A DNA stretch of 18,023 nt from the NCBI GenBank assembly GCA_035302865.1, contig DATGSF010000089.1:1-18023 (forward strand), written 5' to 3'. This document shows, in pieces, positions 1 through 8,050 of the stretch; within the stretch, counting starts at the first letter, position 1, and every line of letters begins with the position of its first letter. Origin of the DNA: DATGSF01 sp035302865. Its GTDB lineage: Bacteria; Bacteroidota; Bacteroidia; Chitinophagales; Chitinophagaceae. The position numbers were made by a program, and so were the translations under genes. The notes under the pieces are model-generated. The model did no database searches and was not told the DNA's origin. It worked only from the letters and a program-made list of their open reading frames with translations.

Positions 1-880
1 AAGATGCAAATAATTGATTCCATTCTTTGGATAATTCATGATTTAATAAAATATAATCCCATAAGGTATATATATTATTTAAAACAACTTTTTGATTATT
101 CATACGATCAATAATCTCTTTAGCTGTTCTAATATCATCTCGAGAAATACTATGTAAAAACAAAGTATTAGAAACTTCTACAAATTCAGGAAAATCATGA
201 AACATTTTTTGTAGCCACTGATAAGCTTTTTCATTTTCATCCAAATGTTCAAATAGAGAATGTTTTAAAAAATAGTAATGTAAATCATTTGGATTTTTTT
301 GAATCAAATAATCAATTAGAAATAATGCTTTTTCATCCAAATTATTATCTACTAAAATCAAAAGAGCCAATCTATTTAAAGAATTGCTGGGAAGTGGTAA
401 GTTTTCAATTAAAAACTCTTTATCCATCCTTTTAAACTTTGTTAATCGATACGCTAATAGTAGATTATGAAAATATATAGGATTATTATTTTCTTTTTCT
501 AAGAGGAAATAAGCTGATTTTTTATAATTTTTATACAAACCTAAATTTTCCTCAATCTCCATTTTTAATTCCCAATATTCTTTTCTATATACACTTTTAT
601 TAATTAATTTTTTAATAATAACATAAGCTTCAGAGTAATCTTGTTTTTTAAAATAAGTTTTCGCACTATAATATTGTGCAATTGGATTTTGATTATGTTC
701 TTGGGGTAGCAATCGCCAATAATACAAAGCAGAATCCCATTGTTCTTGCAAATAAAAGGTCCATGCTATTTCAAAAGTATCTTTATAAGATGTTTTTTGA
801 ATAAAAGTAAAACCTTTTCCAGAACACAATAAAATCATGCATAGGAAAAGGCTTATTTTTTTATAAAAATTGAATTTCAT
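1..880 (-). CDS. Exported TPR-like helical protein, C-terminus beyond the window
   Basis: An open frame reads leftward from the ATG at 880 for 293 codons without a stop and runs off the window at position 1. The first ~25 residues (MKFNFYKKISLFLCMILLC then SGKGFTF) look like a signal peptide. The Cys has Leu at -1, so it is not a canonical lipobox. The rest is rich in aromatic and Leu-based amphipathic helices with tandem-repeat character, for example WDSALYYWRLLPQ, AQYYSAKTYFKKQDYSEAYVII and AYQWLQKMFHDFPEF, which fits a degenerate tetratricopeptide array. It starts 5 nt after the nucleotidyltransferase stop, so the two are almost certainly co-transcribed. A periplasmic or membrane-attached scaffold is the likely role; no enzymatic motif is visible. 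The TPR call is by pattern only, and a specific function cannot be given. Confidence 0.8.
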   Translation of the reverse strand, partial: MKFNFYKKISLFLCMILLCSGKGFTFIQKTSYKDTFEIAWTFYLQEQWDSALYYWRLLPQEHNQNPIAQYYSAKTYFKKQDYSEAYVIIKKLINKSVYRKEYWELKMEIEENLGLYKNYKKSAYFLLEKENNNPIYFHNLLLAYRLTKFKRMDKEFLIENLPLPSNSLNRLALLILVDNNLDEKALFLIDYLIQKNPNDLHYYFLKHSLFEHLDENEKAYQWLQKMFHDFPEFVEVSNTLFLHSISRDDIRTAKEIIDRMNNQKVVLNNIYTLWDYILLNHELSKEWNQLFAS

Positions 881-885
881 GAAAA

Positions 886-1890
886 CTATTGAACCGAGTA
901 CGGACCAAAGTTAATATTTTCTGCAATTTTTTCATATTTTGAATATTCTCCTAAAAAGGCATCTTTAAAATGGGCACCATTCACTTCTGAACCTTCTTGG
1001 ATAATAGAATTTTCTATAATTGATTTTTGAATTTTAGATCCTTCTTCTATAGAAACATGAGGTCCAATGATACTATTTTCAATCTTAACATTTGCACCAA
1101 TATAAACCGGAGGAATAATTATTGAATTATTAATCTCTGCAGTAGCATCTTGTAAATTTTCAAGATCTTTTTTAATTTCTAAAATTCTTTGATTTGTATA
1201 TAAAGTCACTTCCTTATTACCGCAATCCAACCACTCCTCTACCTGGTCTGTGTAAAAGTTCAAACCTTTTTGCAACATATTTTCCATTGCATTCGTAATC
1301 TGAAACTCTCCACCTTCTTTAATATTATTATCTACTAAATATTCTAATTCTTTACGTAAATTAGCACCATCTTTAAAATAATACACTCCAATAATAGCTA
1401 AATCAGAAATAAGCTCTTTAGGTTTTTCCACAAATTCTGTTATTCTTCCTGATTCATCAAGATTAACTACTCCATAAGCCGAAGGATCTTCAACTTTTTG
1501 TGTCCAAATAATAGCATCTTTATCTAAATCTATTTTAAAGGAAGCTTTGAATAATGTATCGGCAAATGCTATAAAAACAGGTCCTTCTAATTGCTCCTTT
1601 GCTGTTAAAATAGCATGTGCAGTTCCTAAAGTTTCTTTTTGATAACAAATAATCCCTTTAGCATCAAAAGAACTTGCAACATCTTGCAGCATTTCCTCCA
1701 CAGCTTCTCCAAAATGGGGGCCAATAATAAAAGAAATACTATTCACCTTTACATTTACAGTTGATAAAATATCTCCAACTAATCGTTTAACTATTGGTTT
1801 TCCTGCTATAGGCAGCAATGGTTTTGGAGTTGTTAAAGTATGGGGGCGCATTCTTTTGCCCATACCAGCCATAGGAATTATAATGTTCAT
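886..1890 (-). CDS. Sugar-1-phosphate nucleotidyltransferase with C-terminal left-handed beta-helix
   Basis: A 334-residue protein of the RmlA/GlmU-like NDP-sugar pyrophosphorylase family, which joins a sugar 1-phosphate and an NTP into an NDP-sugar plus pyrophosphate in the cytoplasm. The nucleotide-binding signature GMGKRMRPHTLTTPKPLLPI lies at residues 9-28. A metal-binding Asp is expected at D111 (FADTLF), the substrate-loop Lys in EKPKE near 155-159, and the WLDCGNK segment at 220-226. Residues ~255-312 are hexapeptide-like (NSIIIPPVYIGANVKIENSI), forming a short beta-helix as in bifunctional or tetrameric relatives. The sugar and nucleotide cannot be read from the sequence; glucose-1-phosphate with dTTP or UTP is the default guess. 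It is first in a unit with the downstream TPR-like protein, and its own -7 element lies 33 nt upstream. It ends in TAG. Confidence 0.93.
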   Translation of the reverse strand: MNIIIPMAGMGKRMRPHTLTTPKPLLPIAGKPIVKRLVGDILSTVNVKVNSISFIIGPHFGEAVEEMLQDVASSFDAKGIICYQKETLGTAHAILTAKEQLEGPVFIAFADTLFKASFKIDLDKDAIIWTQKVEDPSAYGVVNLDESGRITEFVEKPKELISDLAIIGVYYFKDGANLRKELEYLVDNNIKEGGEFQITNAMENMLQKGLNFYTDQVEEWLDCGNKEVTLYTNQRILEIKKDLENLQDATAEINNSIIIPPVYIGANVKIENSIIGPHVSIEEGSKIQKSIIENSIIQEGSEVNGAHFKDAFLGEYSKYEKIAENINFGPYSVQ

Positions 1891-1923
1891 AAATGATAGT
1901 TTAAAAGTTTACAATAACTACTT

Positions 1924-1955
1924 GCAAACATAAGAAAAGAAAAGCTTTTATAAAA
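1924..1955 (-). promoter_or_regulatory. Predicted promoter of the nucleotidyltransferase-TPR unit
   Basis: On the minus strand TATGTTTGC (1924-1932) is an exact match to the Bacteroidota -7 consensus TAnnTTTGC. Nineteen nt upstream is TTTT (1952-1955), one mismatch from the -33 TTTG. The box lies 33 nt before the start codon at 1890. Confidence 0.55.
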
Positions 1956-1963
1956 ACATAGTT

Positions 1964-3904
1964 TTAAATACTTAGCAATAAAGAAATTTCTAAATACCGT
2001 TTGGGCAAAGGACGAAAAGCAATAATTTCATAGCTAGTATTGGCAATATTGTAAATTTTAATGCTAGGACTAAAAGTTATTTTTTTCCAATTTAAGTCTG
2101 CAGAAGCTCCTAGATTCATCAAAAAATAGGGGTTTAAATAAGCTGATTCATCAATTGTGGTAAAACGATATCCTACATAATAAAACTGTTTATGCAAACC
2201 AAAATTTTTATATTTTAAGTAGAAATTTCCATTAAATTGATAACGCGGGGTATAGGGTATTTGCTTATTTAAATCTGTAGAATCAATTATAAAAGACTCT
2301 AAAGTAGTTGCTAAATTATAAGCAGTTGTTCCCTGCAACTCAAATTGCCATTTCTCGTTCTTCCATTTTATGCTATGTTCTGATTCTATCCCTCTATTAT
2401 ACACTTTAGCAATATTATAAGGTGTCCATATGGTACCACCTAACCAATAAATCCAATTTTTTACTCTTCTATTATATATAGCCACACTTTGTTCTAACTT
2501 GAAGTTTTTCTTTATCCATTTATGATCTATATATATATCTCCACCCCATCCTTTTTCTGGTTTCAACTCTTTATTTCCTCCTGGAAATAAATGCAAATCT
2601 ATTAATGTTGGCTTTCTAAATCCTTTTTCAATATTCAAGCCTAAAGTAATTATATAATTAGATTCTTTATCTTCTAAAATATAAAATTCTTTTCTAGTTG
2701 AAAAGCTTGGTAATAATGTTGCTGACACATCTTGATCATAATCTAATCCCAAAGAAAAATCAAACAACAAATCACTAGGCTCATGTTCAAATTGTACTTG
2801 TTGACTAAAATATATTGAAGCATTTTTGAAATTTTGTTTTTTATAATTATTAATGACCTGAATCCAAGATATTTCAGATAAAATTTGACTTTTTGCTTTG
2901 ATTATCCAATGAGAATTTCCTAAATAATTATGATACGACCAATGATTTAACCATTGTATATTTCCATGATCATAAGGAGCGAGTACCTCATTTTGCCAAT
3001 CTCTATAGTTATAATTTTCCGTTGAAAACTGTAAGGAGGATTTGCCAAAACTATTTCTAATATTCTGTTGATAATGCAATTGCATTTTCACAAAATCACT
3101 TTCAAGATATTTTTGAGAGTGCGATTCAAAACGAGCAGCAGGAATTTCTTGTTTATTTTTATGCATCCAAGCATGTAATGCAAATTCGCCATTATTTTTT
3201 GTATTTACATTCCAATAATGATTGCTCATCCATGCAATTTTTTCAGATGTAGCATGTTCTAGAAAAATATTTTCACCTTGAAGTGATTCATATTTAAATT
3301 TATTTTTAAAATTACTATATGCCAGTTTAATATGATGCTCCGAATTTCCTATTCTCCATGCTAGCTTAGTACCAATATCATTGTTTAATAAATTATTTGT
3401 TTTTAATAAAAATTGAGTAAGTACGTTTTTGCTTTCAGAAAGTCTATTATTATATAATTGCAGTGCACCTCCCATGGTGCCTGCACCCTGTATACTACCC
3501 TTTCCTCCGTACATTATCCATGACTCATCAAAGAAAAAATTAGGAAAACTATTTAAATCTGTCATTCCTGACTGTGTATTCCGAATGGGAACATCGTTCC
3601 AAAATAAGCCTGTTTGTGCTGCCGATGCACCACGAATGGAAAGTGTTGCACTGCTATTAATTCCACTTGATTGCACATAGGCATTGCTATGATACTGCAA
3701 CCAATTATTTAAAGGCTTTAGGAGATCATTCGCATCTTCTGCAACACGAATTTCAAGTTTTTTTATCGTTTTTTCTCCTTTTCTATTTTCATCTATAGCA
3801 TTTTCTTTTATTTGAACTGCTTTTAATTGTTCTGTTTTTATACTATCTTGCCCTTGAGAAAAACTAGGAAATAAAAAGAATAGGAAAAGAATAGAATTTC
3901 TCAT
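1964..3904 (-). CDS. TonB-dependent outer-membrane receptor
   Basis: A 646-residue exported protein. The signal peptide (MRNSILFLFFLFPSFSQG) should be cut near residue 18-19. The segment EQLKAVQIKE just after it resembles a TonB box. A plug domain occupies about residues 45-152, with the characteristic TLSIRGASAAQTGLFWNDVP (residues 87-106) and MGGALQLYN at its end. The remainder alternates in the manner of a 22-strand barrel, with GFRKPTLIDLHLFPGGNKELKPEKG matching the receptor motif around the middle of the barrel. It lacks the N-terminal carboxypeptidase-like domain of SusC-type receptors and is of BtuB/siderophore-receptor size. No lipoprotein partner or ABC transporter lies next to it, so the ligand (metal chelate, cobamide or other) is unknown. 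The final residue is Ile rather than the usual aromatic. A strong promoter precedes it. Confidence 0.9.
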   Translation of the reverse strand: MRNSILFLFFLFPSFSQGQDSIKTEQLKAVQIKENAIDENRKGEKTIKKLEIRVAEDANDLLKPLNNWLQYHSNAYVQSSGINSSATLSIRGASAAQTGLFWNDVPIRNTQSGMTDLNSFPNFFFDESWIMYGGKGSIQGAGTMGGALQLYNNRLSESKNVLTQFLLKTNNLLNNDIGTKLAWRIGNSEHHIKLAYSNFKNKFKYESLQGENIFLEHATSEKIAWMSNHYWNVNTKNNGEFALHAWMHKNKQEIPAARFESHSQKYLESDFVKMQLHYQQNIRNSFGKSSLQFSTENYNYRDWQNEVLAPYDHGNIQWLNHWSYHNYLGNSHWIIKAKSQILSEISWIQVINNYKKQNFKNASIYFSQQVQFEHEPSDLLFDFSLGLDYDQDVSATLLPSFSTRKEFYILEDKESNYIITLGLNIEKGFRKPTLIDLHLFPGGNKELKPEKGWGGDIYIDHKWIKKNFKLEQSVAIYNRRVKNWIYWLGGTIWTPYNIAKVYNRGIESEHSIKWKNEKWQFELQGTTAYNLATTLESFIIDSTDLNKQIPYTPRYQFNGNFYLKYKNFGLHKQFYYVGYRFTTIDESAYLNPYFLMNLGASADLNWKKITFSPSIKIYNIANTSYEIIAFRPLPKRYLEISLLLSI

Positions 3905-3939
3905 ATTTTAGACCAACAAAAATAGCTATTGATTATATT

Positions 3940-3971
3940 GCAAAGGTAATGCACACCATGCTTATAACAAA
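3940..3971 (-). promoter_or_regulatory. Predicted promoter of the TonB-dependent receptor
   Basis: On the minus strand, TTTG (3968-3971), a 19-nt spacer and TACCTTTGC (3940-3948) match the Bacteroidota promoter consensus (TTTG, N19, TAnnTTTG) at every conserved position. The box lies 35 nt upstream of the ATG at 3904. A 14-bp palindrome overlaps the -33 element. Confidence 0.75.
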
Positions 3972-3982
3972 ATTGCAATTTT
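3969..3982. promoter_or_regulatory. 14-bp palindrome over the -33 element, candidate operator
   Basis: AAAATTGCAATTTT is a perfect palindrome in the 123-bp spacer between the divergent receptor and exported-protein genes. It covers most of the -33 TTTG of the receptor promoter, where a repressor would block the polymerase. In AT-rich DNA such palindromes also arise by chance, so the operator role is a suggestion. Confidence 0.3.
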
Positions 3983-4027
3983 TTAACTTCTATAATTGTT
4001 TTAATCAATTCTTAATTTGCAAGCTTT

Positions 4028-4468
4028 ATGAAATATACACTGTTTTTATTGTTATTCATTTTAGGATGGAATCTTAATGTATTTTCACAATATCATGAGG
4101 ATGATTTTGATTACTATCTTGAGGAGTTTTCTAATTTCTTTAACCTAGAAGAAAGTCAATTAACAGAAAATGGACATGTTATTATTAATATGGGTTCTGC
4201 CAGCTCTGGAAGATACGCTTTTTTTATACAAGAAGTGGAATTTCAAATAGAAACAAGAGCTAAAGAACCAGGTTGTGCTGATATTTGTCCTGAAAGAACT
4301 TTGCTGTATATTAAATGTAAAGAAAATCGAAATTGCATTTACGATCCAGTATTTCCTGATTTCACTCAAAATCAAGCAATTGCTGAGATTATACCTGTTG
4401 AACAAGGAGTTTACGCTTACTTGTTCTTATTAGATTTAAAAGAATATTTCCTTCAAATCAATAAATAA
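4028..4468 (+). CDS. Small exported protein with four cysteines, function unknown
   Basis: A 146-residue protein with a clear signal peptide: MKYTLFLLLFILGWNLNVFS, with likely cleavage near VFS-QY at residues 20-21. The mature part starts with an acidic, aromatic stretch (YHEDDFDYYLEEFSNFF) and then looks beta-rich. Four cysteines at 83, 87, 97 and 103 (C-x3-C-x9-C-x5-C) could form two disulphides after export or hold a metal. I do not recognise a family. The stop is followed 5 nt later by the start of the CPBP protease, so the two genes form one unit and the protein may be a periplasmic partner or substrate of the protease. It is transcribed divergently from the TonB receptor. No good TAnnTTTG box was found in front of it; the nearest, TTAATTTG at 4012-4019, has one mismatch and would give an almost leaderless mRNA. 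Confidence 0.8.
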   Translation: MKYTLFLLLFILGWNLNVFSQYHEDDFDYYLEEFSNFFNLEESQLTENGHVIINMGSASSGRYAFFIQEVEFQIETRAKEPGCADICPERTLLYIKCKENRNCIYDPVFPDFTQNQAIAEIIPVEQGVYAYLFLLDLKEYFLQINK

Positions 4469-4473
4469 TAAAC

Positions 4474-5730
4474 ATGCACACTTTTCGCAATTTCCTCCAC
4501 TTTCTTAGAGAGCCTATAGATAGAAAAGACTCTACAGGACTATCTCCATTAAAAGTATTTATACTTTTATTAATAATAGATATCATTCTTATGCTATTCC
4601 TGTCTTACGGGATAAGTTTATTCGAAAATAAAGGCTGGATCGATTTAGAAAATCATGCTGTAGCACAATTATTTATAAATTTTCCATGGTATTGGATTAT
4701 TTTATTAGCTGTTCTATTAATTCCTTTCTTAGAAGAATTAATATTTCGCTTCCCTCTTCGTTTTGAAAAGAACTATTTATTACAAGTTCCTATCTTATTA
4801 ATTTCAGGAAAAGACAAGAGAAAAAAGCAAGCTTATAAAAATATTTGGGACAAGTACTTTGGACAGATATTTTATTTATCCGCAATTACTTTTGCTTTAA
4901 TGCATGCTTTGAATTATAATTGGGATAATACCAGCTTATGGTTAAGTCCATTATTAGTTCTGCCGCAATTTATCCTAGCTTTATTTATGGGTTATTTAAG
5001 AGTGCGTTTTAATTTCTTTTTGGGTTTTTTATTTCATGCTATACATAATTTAATTTTCATTGGGTTTAGTTTAATTAATACTGGAGTGAATAATAAGGAA
5101 ATAGCCACATTTGAATATGATTCAAACAAAATAACCATACAAGAAGTAAATCAATCAAACTCTTCTTCTAAACATATAGGTCCAGACACTTTAGCTTTTG
5201 AAAACATGAGTGTTAAAAATATTATAGAAAGCATTTTTTCAAATCAACCTACTATAATCACTACTAATAATGTCAATTTATATAAAAACACCTATTTAAA
5301 TTTAAGTTTTAGTAACACTACTCAACTTGATGATAAACAAAGAAATAAAATTATTATGGAGTCTTTAGGAGAATACTTTCAATTTAATTATAATAAATAT
5401 CCCAGTTCTCAATACAGATTTACAATTTCGATTTCAAACGAGGAAATTCTTAAAAATCATCACTCTTTAAGCAGTTCAAATAATGTAAATATAATTTTTT
5501 CACCTAAAAACGTAATGTTTAAAAATATACCATTATCAGAATTAACAGAAAACTTCAAAACATATTACCCACATTTTTTCAATTATATTGGAAAAGACAC
5601 TCTGCGGTATAATTTTCAATTTACATCAGACAATTTGGATACTATAAGGGAAACATTGAAACAAGAATATGGATTATTGATGGAAAAAACAGTGATAGAA
5701 GCTGATTCTATTCATGTTCAATTTAAATAG
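4474..5730 (+). CDS. CPBP-family intramembrane protease with DUF3738-like C-terminal extension
   Basis: A 418-residue protein in two halves. Residues ~25-205 form a membrane domain with all CPBP (Abi/Rce1-type) motifs: EExxxR as EELIFR at 87-92, FxxxH as FALMH at 140-144, and HxxxN as HAIHN at 188-192. These supply the catalytic Glu and the His/Asn of a glutamic-type intramembrane protease. Residues ~205-418 are soluble and follow the last membrane helix. After a Ser/Asn-rich linker, VKNIIESIF, the IIMESLGEYFQFNYNKY segment, then IPLSELTENF, LRYNFQF and LKQEYGLLMEKTVIEADSIHVQF follow the order of elements in DUF3738 (TIGR03435-type) proteins: an N-terminal helix, an LLxxRFxLxxH-like segment, a GRYDFxL-like strand, and a closing LxLGLxLE strand pair. 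That match is from memory of the family pattern and needs a profile search. It is co-transcribed with the small exported protein before it. It ends in TAG. Confidence 0.87.
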   Translation: MHTFRNFLHFLREPIDRKDSTGLSPLKVFILLLIIDIILMLFLSYGISLFENKGWIDLENHAVAQLFINFPWYWIILLAVLLIPFLEELIFRFPLRFEKNYLLQVPILLISGKDKRKKQAYKNIWDKYFGQIFYLSAITFALMHALNYNWDNTSLWLSPLLVLPQFILALFMGYLRVRFNFFLGFLFHAIHNLIFIGFSLINTGVNNKEIATFEYDSNKITIQEVNQSNSSSKHIGPDTLAFENMSVKNIIESIFSNQPTIITTNNVNLYKNTYLNLSFSNTTQLDDKQRNKIIMESLGEYFQFNYNKYPSSQYRFTISISNEEILKNHHSLSSSNNVNIIFSPKNVMFKNIPLSELTENFKTYYPHFFNYIGKDTLRYNFQFTSDNLDTIRETLKQEYGLLMEKTVIEADSIHVQFK

Positions 5731-5899
5731 CATTTAACAATATTAAAATCACCTGAATTTAAAGTAAATCAAAATACCTACCCACATATTATTATATCAA
5801 AAATTAAAATAGGCATTACACAGTTTAAGAAATGCTTTATTATTCATGGTTTAAGAAAATATAAAATATGGATTTTTTATTGCACTGCTATAAAATCAA
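5731..5899. other. Intergenic stretch, nothing recognised
   Basis: AT-rich spacer between the protease stop and the palindromic terminator. No ORF of useful length, tRNA, promoter or repeat was seen. Confidence 0.6.
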
Positions 5900-5931
5900 A
5901 AAAAGTCCGAATTTTAAAATTCGGACTTTTT
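5900..5931. terminator. Bidirectional intrinsic terminator between convergent genes
   Basis: A perfect 32-bp palindrome centred between 5915 and 5916. Each arm reads A-run, GTCCGAA, T-run, so the stem has a GC core (GTCCG/CGGAC) and ends in a T tract on both strands. It lies 169 nt after the plus-strand protease stop and 21 nt after the minus-strand fbaB stop, as expected for a shared terminator of converging units. Confidence 0.88.
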
Positions 5932-5952
5932 AAAATAATATAATTTTCAATA

Positions 5953-7011
5953 TTATGCTATTGTAATACTATCATCTAAATAAACATCTTGTATAGCATT
6001 TAGCAATTCCACTCCTTCTTTCATTGGTTTTTGGAATGCTTTTCTACCAGAAATTAATCCCATACCACCAGCTCTTTTGTTAATAACTGCTGTTCTTACT
6101 GCTTCTGCAAGATCTGTTGCACCTTTAGATTCTCCACCAGAATTTATTAATCCTGCTCTTCCCATATAACAGTTGGCTACTTGATAACGTGTTAAATCTA
6201 TTGGATGATCAGATGTTAATTTATCATAAACATCAGCATGTGTTTTTCCAAAATTCAAAGCATTATACCCTCCATTATTAAGAGGCAATTTTTGTTTAAT
6301 AATATCTGCTTGAAGGGTTACTCCCAAGTGATTAGCTTGTGCTGTTAAATCAGCAGCGCTATGATAATCAACACCATCTTTTTTGAAATCACTATTTCTT
6401 AAATAACACCATAATATTGTTGCCATTCCAAGAGAGTGTGCATATTCAAAAGCTTTTGCAACATCAACAATTTGACGATTACTTTCTTCAGAACCAAAAT
6501 AAATTGTTGCACCAACAGCAACTGCCCCCATTTCCCAAGCATTTTTTATTGTTCCAAACATAATTTGGTCATAAGTATTTGGATAGGAAATAAATTCATT
6601 ATGGTTTATTTTTACAATAAAAGGAATTTTATGTGCATATTTTCTTGCAACAGCTCCTAAAACACCATAAGTAGAAGCAACTGCATTACAACCACCTTCA
6701 ATAGCTAATTTTACTATATTTTCAGGATCAAAAAATGCAGGATTAGGTGCAAATGACGCTGCGCCACTGTGTTCAATACCTTGATCCACTGGTAAAATTG
6801 AAACATATCCAGTATTTCCTAATCTTCCGTGTCCTAAAATAGACTGTAAGCTTCGTAAAGTTGGAATATTTCTATTTGATTGTGCCCATACTTCATCAAT
6901 ATGATTTGGATTAGGTAAATGTAAAGAAGCAGCTGGAATAGTTTCGCTTTTATGTTCTAATAAATAACTTGCTTCTGAACCTAATAATTCTACAATGTTG
7001 TTTTTCGACAT
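5953..7011 (-). CDS. fbaB: Class I fructose-bisphosphate aldolase, DhnA/FbaB type
   Basis: A 352-residue cytoplasmic enzyme of the archaeal-type class I aldolase family, close to the ~350 residues of E. coli FbaB. It interconverts fructose 1,6-bisphosphate with dihydroxyacetone phosphate and glyceraldehyde 3-phosphate through a Schiff base and without a metal. Family landmarks are SILPVDQGIEHSG (71-83), PFIVKINHNEF (130-140), VAVGATIYFGSEE (164-176), LQADIIKQKLP with the probable Schiff-base Lys at 239, and the C-terminal phosphate-binding GRAGLINSGGESKG and GMGLISGRKAFQKP. It appears to be a single-gene unit: a -7 box lies 36 nt upstream and a strong terminator follows. The start at 7011 gives the expected N-terminus. 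Confidence 0.95.
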   Translation of the reverse strand: MSKNNIVELLGSEASYLLEHKSETIPAASLHLPNPNHIDEVWAQSNRNIPTLRSLQSILGHGRLGNTGYVSILPVDQGIEHSGAASFAPNPAFFDPENIVKLAIEGGCNAVASTYGVLGAVARKYAHKIPFIVKINHNEFISYPNTYDQIMFGTIKNAWEMGAVAVGATIYFGSEESNRQIVDVAKAFEYAHSLGMATILWCYLRNSDFKKDGVDYHSAADLTAQANHLGVTLQADIIKQKLPLNNGGYNALNFGKTHADVYDKLTSDHPIDLTRYQVANCYMGRAGLINSGGESKGATDLAEAVRTAVINKRAGGMGLISGRKAFQKPMKEGVELLNAIQDVYLDDSITIA

Positions 7012-7047
7012 AAGGTTAATATATATTTACTGTTAATATTTCAGTTG

Positions 7048-7056
7048 GCAAATATA
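7048..7056 (-). promoter_or_regulatory. Predicted -7 element of fbaB
   Basis: On the minus strand TATATTTGC matches TAnnTTTGC exactly, 36 nt before the fbaB start. No good -33 TTTG is present at the normal spacing (TTAA is found there). Confidence 0.45.
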
Positions 7057-7086
7057 AGGAAAATTCACTAATAAATTAAGTGTTTT

Positions 7087-8040
7087 CTATTTATTCACCA
7101 TTTTTCTAAATTCATTTTTTAAATAGTTGCTTTGAAACACCTCCTCTAATTGAAAAAAGTATTCTTGATCACTTGTTTGAGCATAAAGCATTTTTATTAA
7201 TTCAAACTTTCCTGATTGTGATTCCATATTGCTCGCTAATATTCGTACTTGTTCTGTAGAAAAACATTGTTTTTGTGTTCTTCTTCTAATAAAAGAGAGT
7301 TTATCGCTATCCTCTTTAATATCTATAAAGCGCAATGCAATATTTTCAAAGCTACGATTATCCATTGATTCAGGACAATCTGTATTTGGAATAGGAGGCA
7401 AAGAAGTATCTGCTTTTGCTTCATTTATTCTAATATCAGCTTTCGAATTTCCATTTTTTTTATTTAGAGAAATATCGTCTATAAATTCCAATTCATTCTT
7501 AGACGTTTCTTTTTCTTCAATTTGCGTTTTACCATACCTTTGTGCTAAATCTTTTGCTTTCTCTCTATCCCACAAAGCACCCCAATCCTCTTTTTTAAAC
7601 TTAAGCTCATTTTTTTGTGCCTTATTCTGTGCAATTCTCTGTTCCTCAAGTGATTTTTCAACATAAACATCATCTTCTTTTGAATTCCCTGCCAAAATAA
7701 ATCGCTTCTGATCCATATCAAATAAAGCAAAAGTCCCAGGTTCAACTTGTGTTAATATAAAACCTCTAGAATCTGATTCAGGAACTAATAAAGTAAACTT
7801 CTGTGAAGGATATTTATTTAATTCAAATAAAATTTCAAAATTAGTGTAGCCAGCAGCTAAATTTGATATAATAGCATAATTCTTCCCTAATCTATCTACC
7901 ATAGTACCTTCTACTTTTACATAAATCGGAGTTTCTTGATCTCCTTCAATATAAAAAGTGGGATTTTGAGCAATAGATTCTTTAAAAAATGCAACAAATC
8001 CTAAAAAAAGAAAAATTATTATTTTTCTATGTAAATACAT
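7087..8040 (-). CDS. Exported DUF4476 protein
   Basis: A 317-residue protein with a signal peptide (IIIFLFLGFVAFFKESIA, likely cleaved before QN at 25-26). Residues ~27-115 look like a beta-rich domain (FYIEGDQETPIYVKVEGTMV, FTLLVPESDSRGFILTQVEPGTFALF), followed by a charged Lys/Glu-rich linker at ~120-210. The last ~95 residues match DUF4476, a small helical domain common in Bacteroidota: FENIALRFIDIKEDSDKLSF, CFSTEQVRILASNMES, GKFELIKMLYAQTSDQEYFF, with a conserved Cys before FSTEQV. No enzymatic activity is known for this domain. It starts 10 nt after the biotin-carrier stop and so shares its mRNA, an unexpected pairing. It ends in TAG. Confidence 0.85.
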   Translation of the reverse strand: MYLHRKIIIFLFLGFVAFFKESIAQNPTFYIEGDQETPIYVKVEGTMVDRLGKNYAIISNLAAGYTNFEILFELNKYPSQKFTLLVPESDSRGFILTQVEPGTFALFDMDQKRFILAGNSKEDDVYVEKSLEEQRIAQNKAQKNELKFKKEDWGALWDREKAKDLAQRYGKTQIEEKETSKNELEFIDDISLNKKNGNSKADIRINEAKADTSLPPIPNTDCPESMDNRSFENIALRFIDIKEDSDKLSFIRRRTQKQCFSTEQVRILASNMESQSGKFELIKMLYAQTSDQEYFFQLEEVFQSNYLKNEFRKMVNK

Positions 8041-8050
8041 GATTAAATAT

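Noticed and set aside
1941..1962. AAAAGCTTTT as a terminator after the TonB receptor
   Set aside because: The stem is only 5 bp with no real loop and no clean T tract, so it is too weak to call.
3429..3680. An 83-codon plus-strand open frame
   Set aside because: It lies antisense inside the TonB receptor gene, whose plug domain is well conserved in the other frame.
7229..7666. A 145-codon plus-strand open frame
   Set aside because: It is antisense to the DUF4476 gene, has a Ser/Phe-rich composition typical of a shadow of a Lys/Glu-rich protein, and no recognisable motif.
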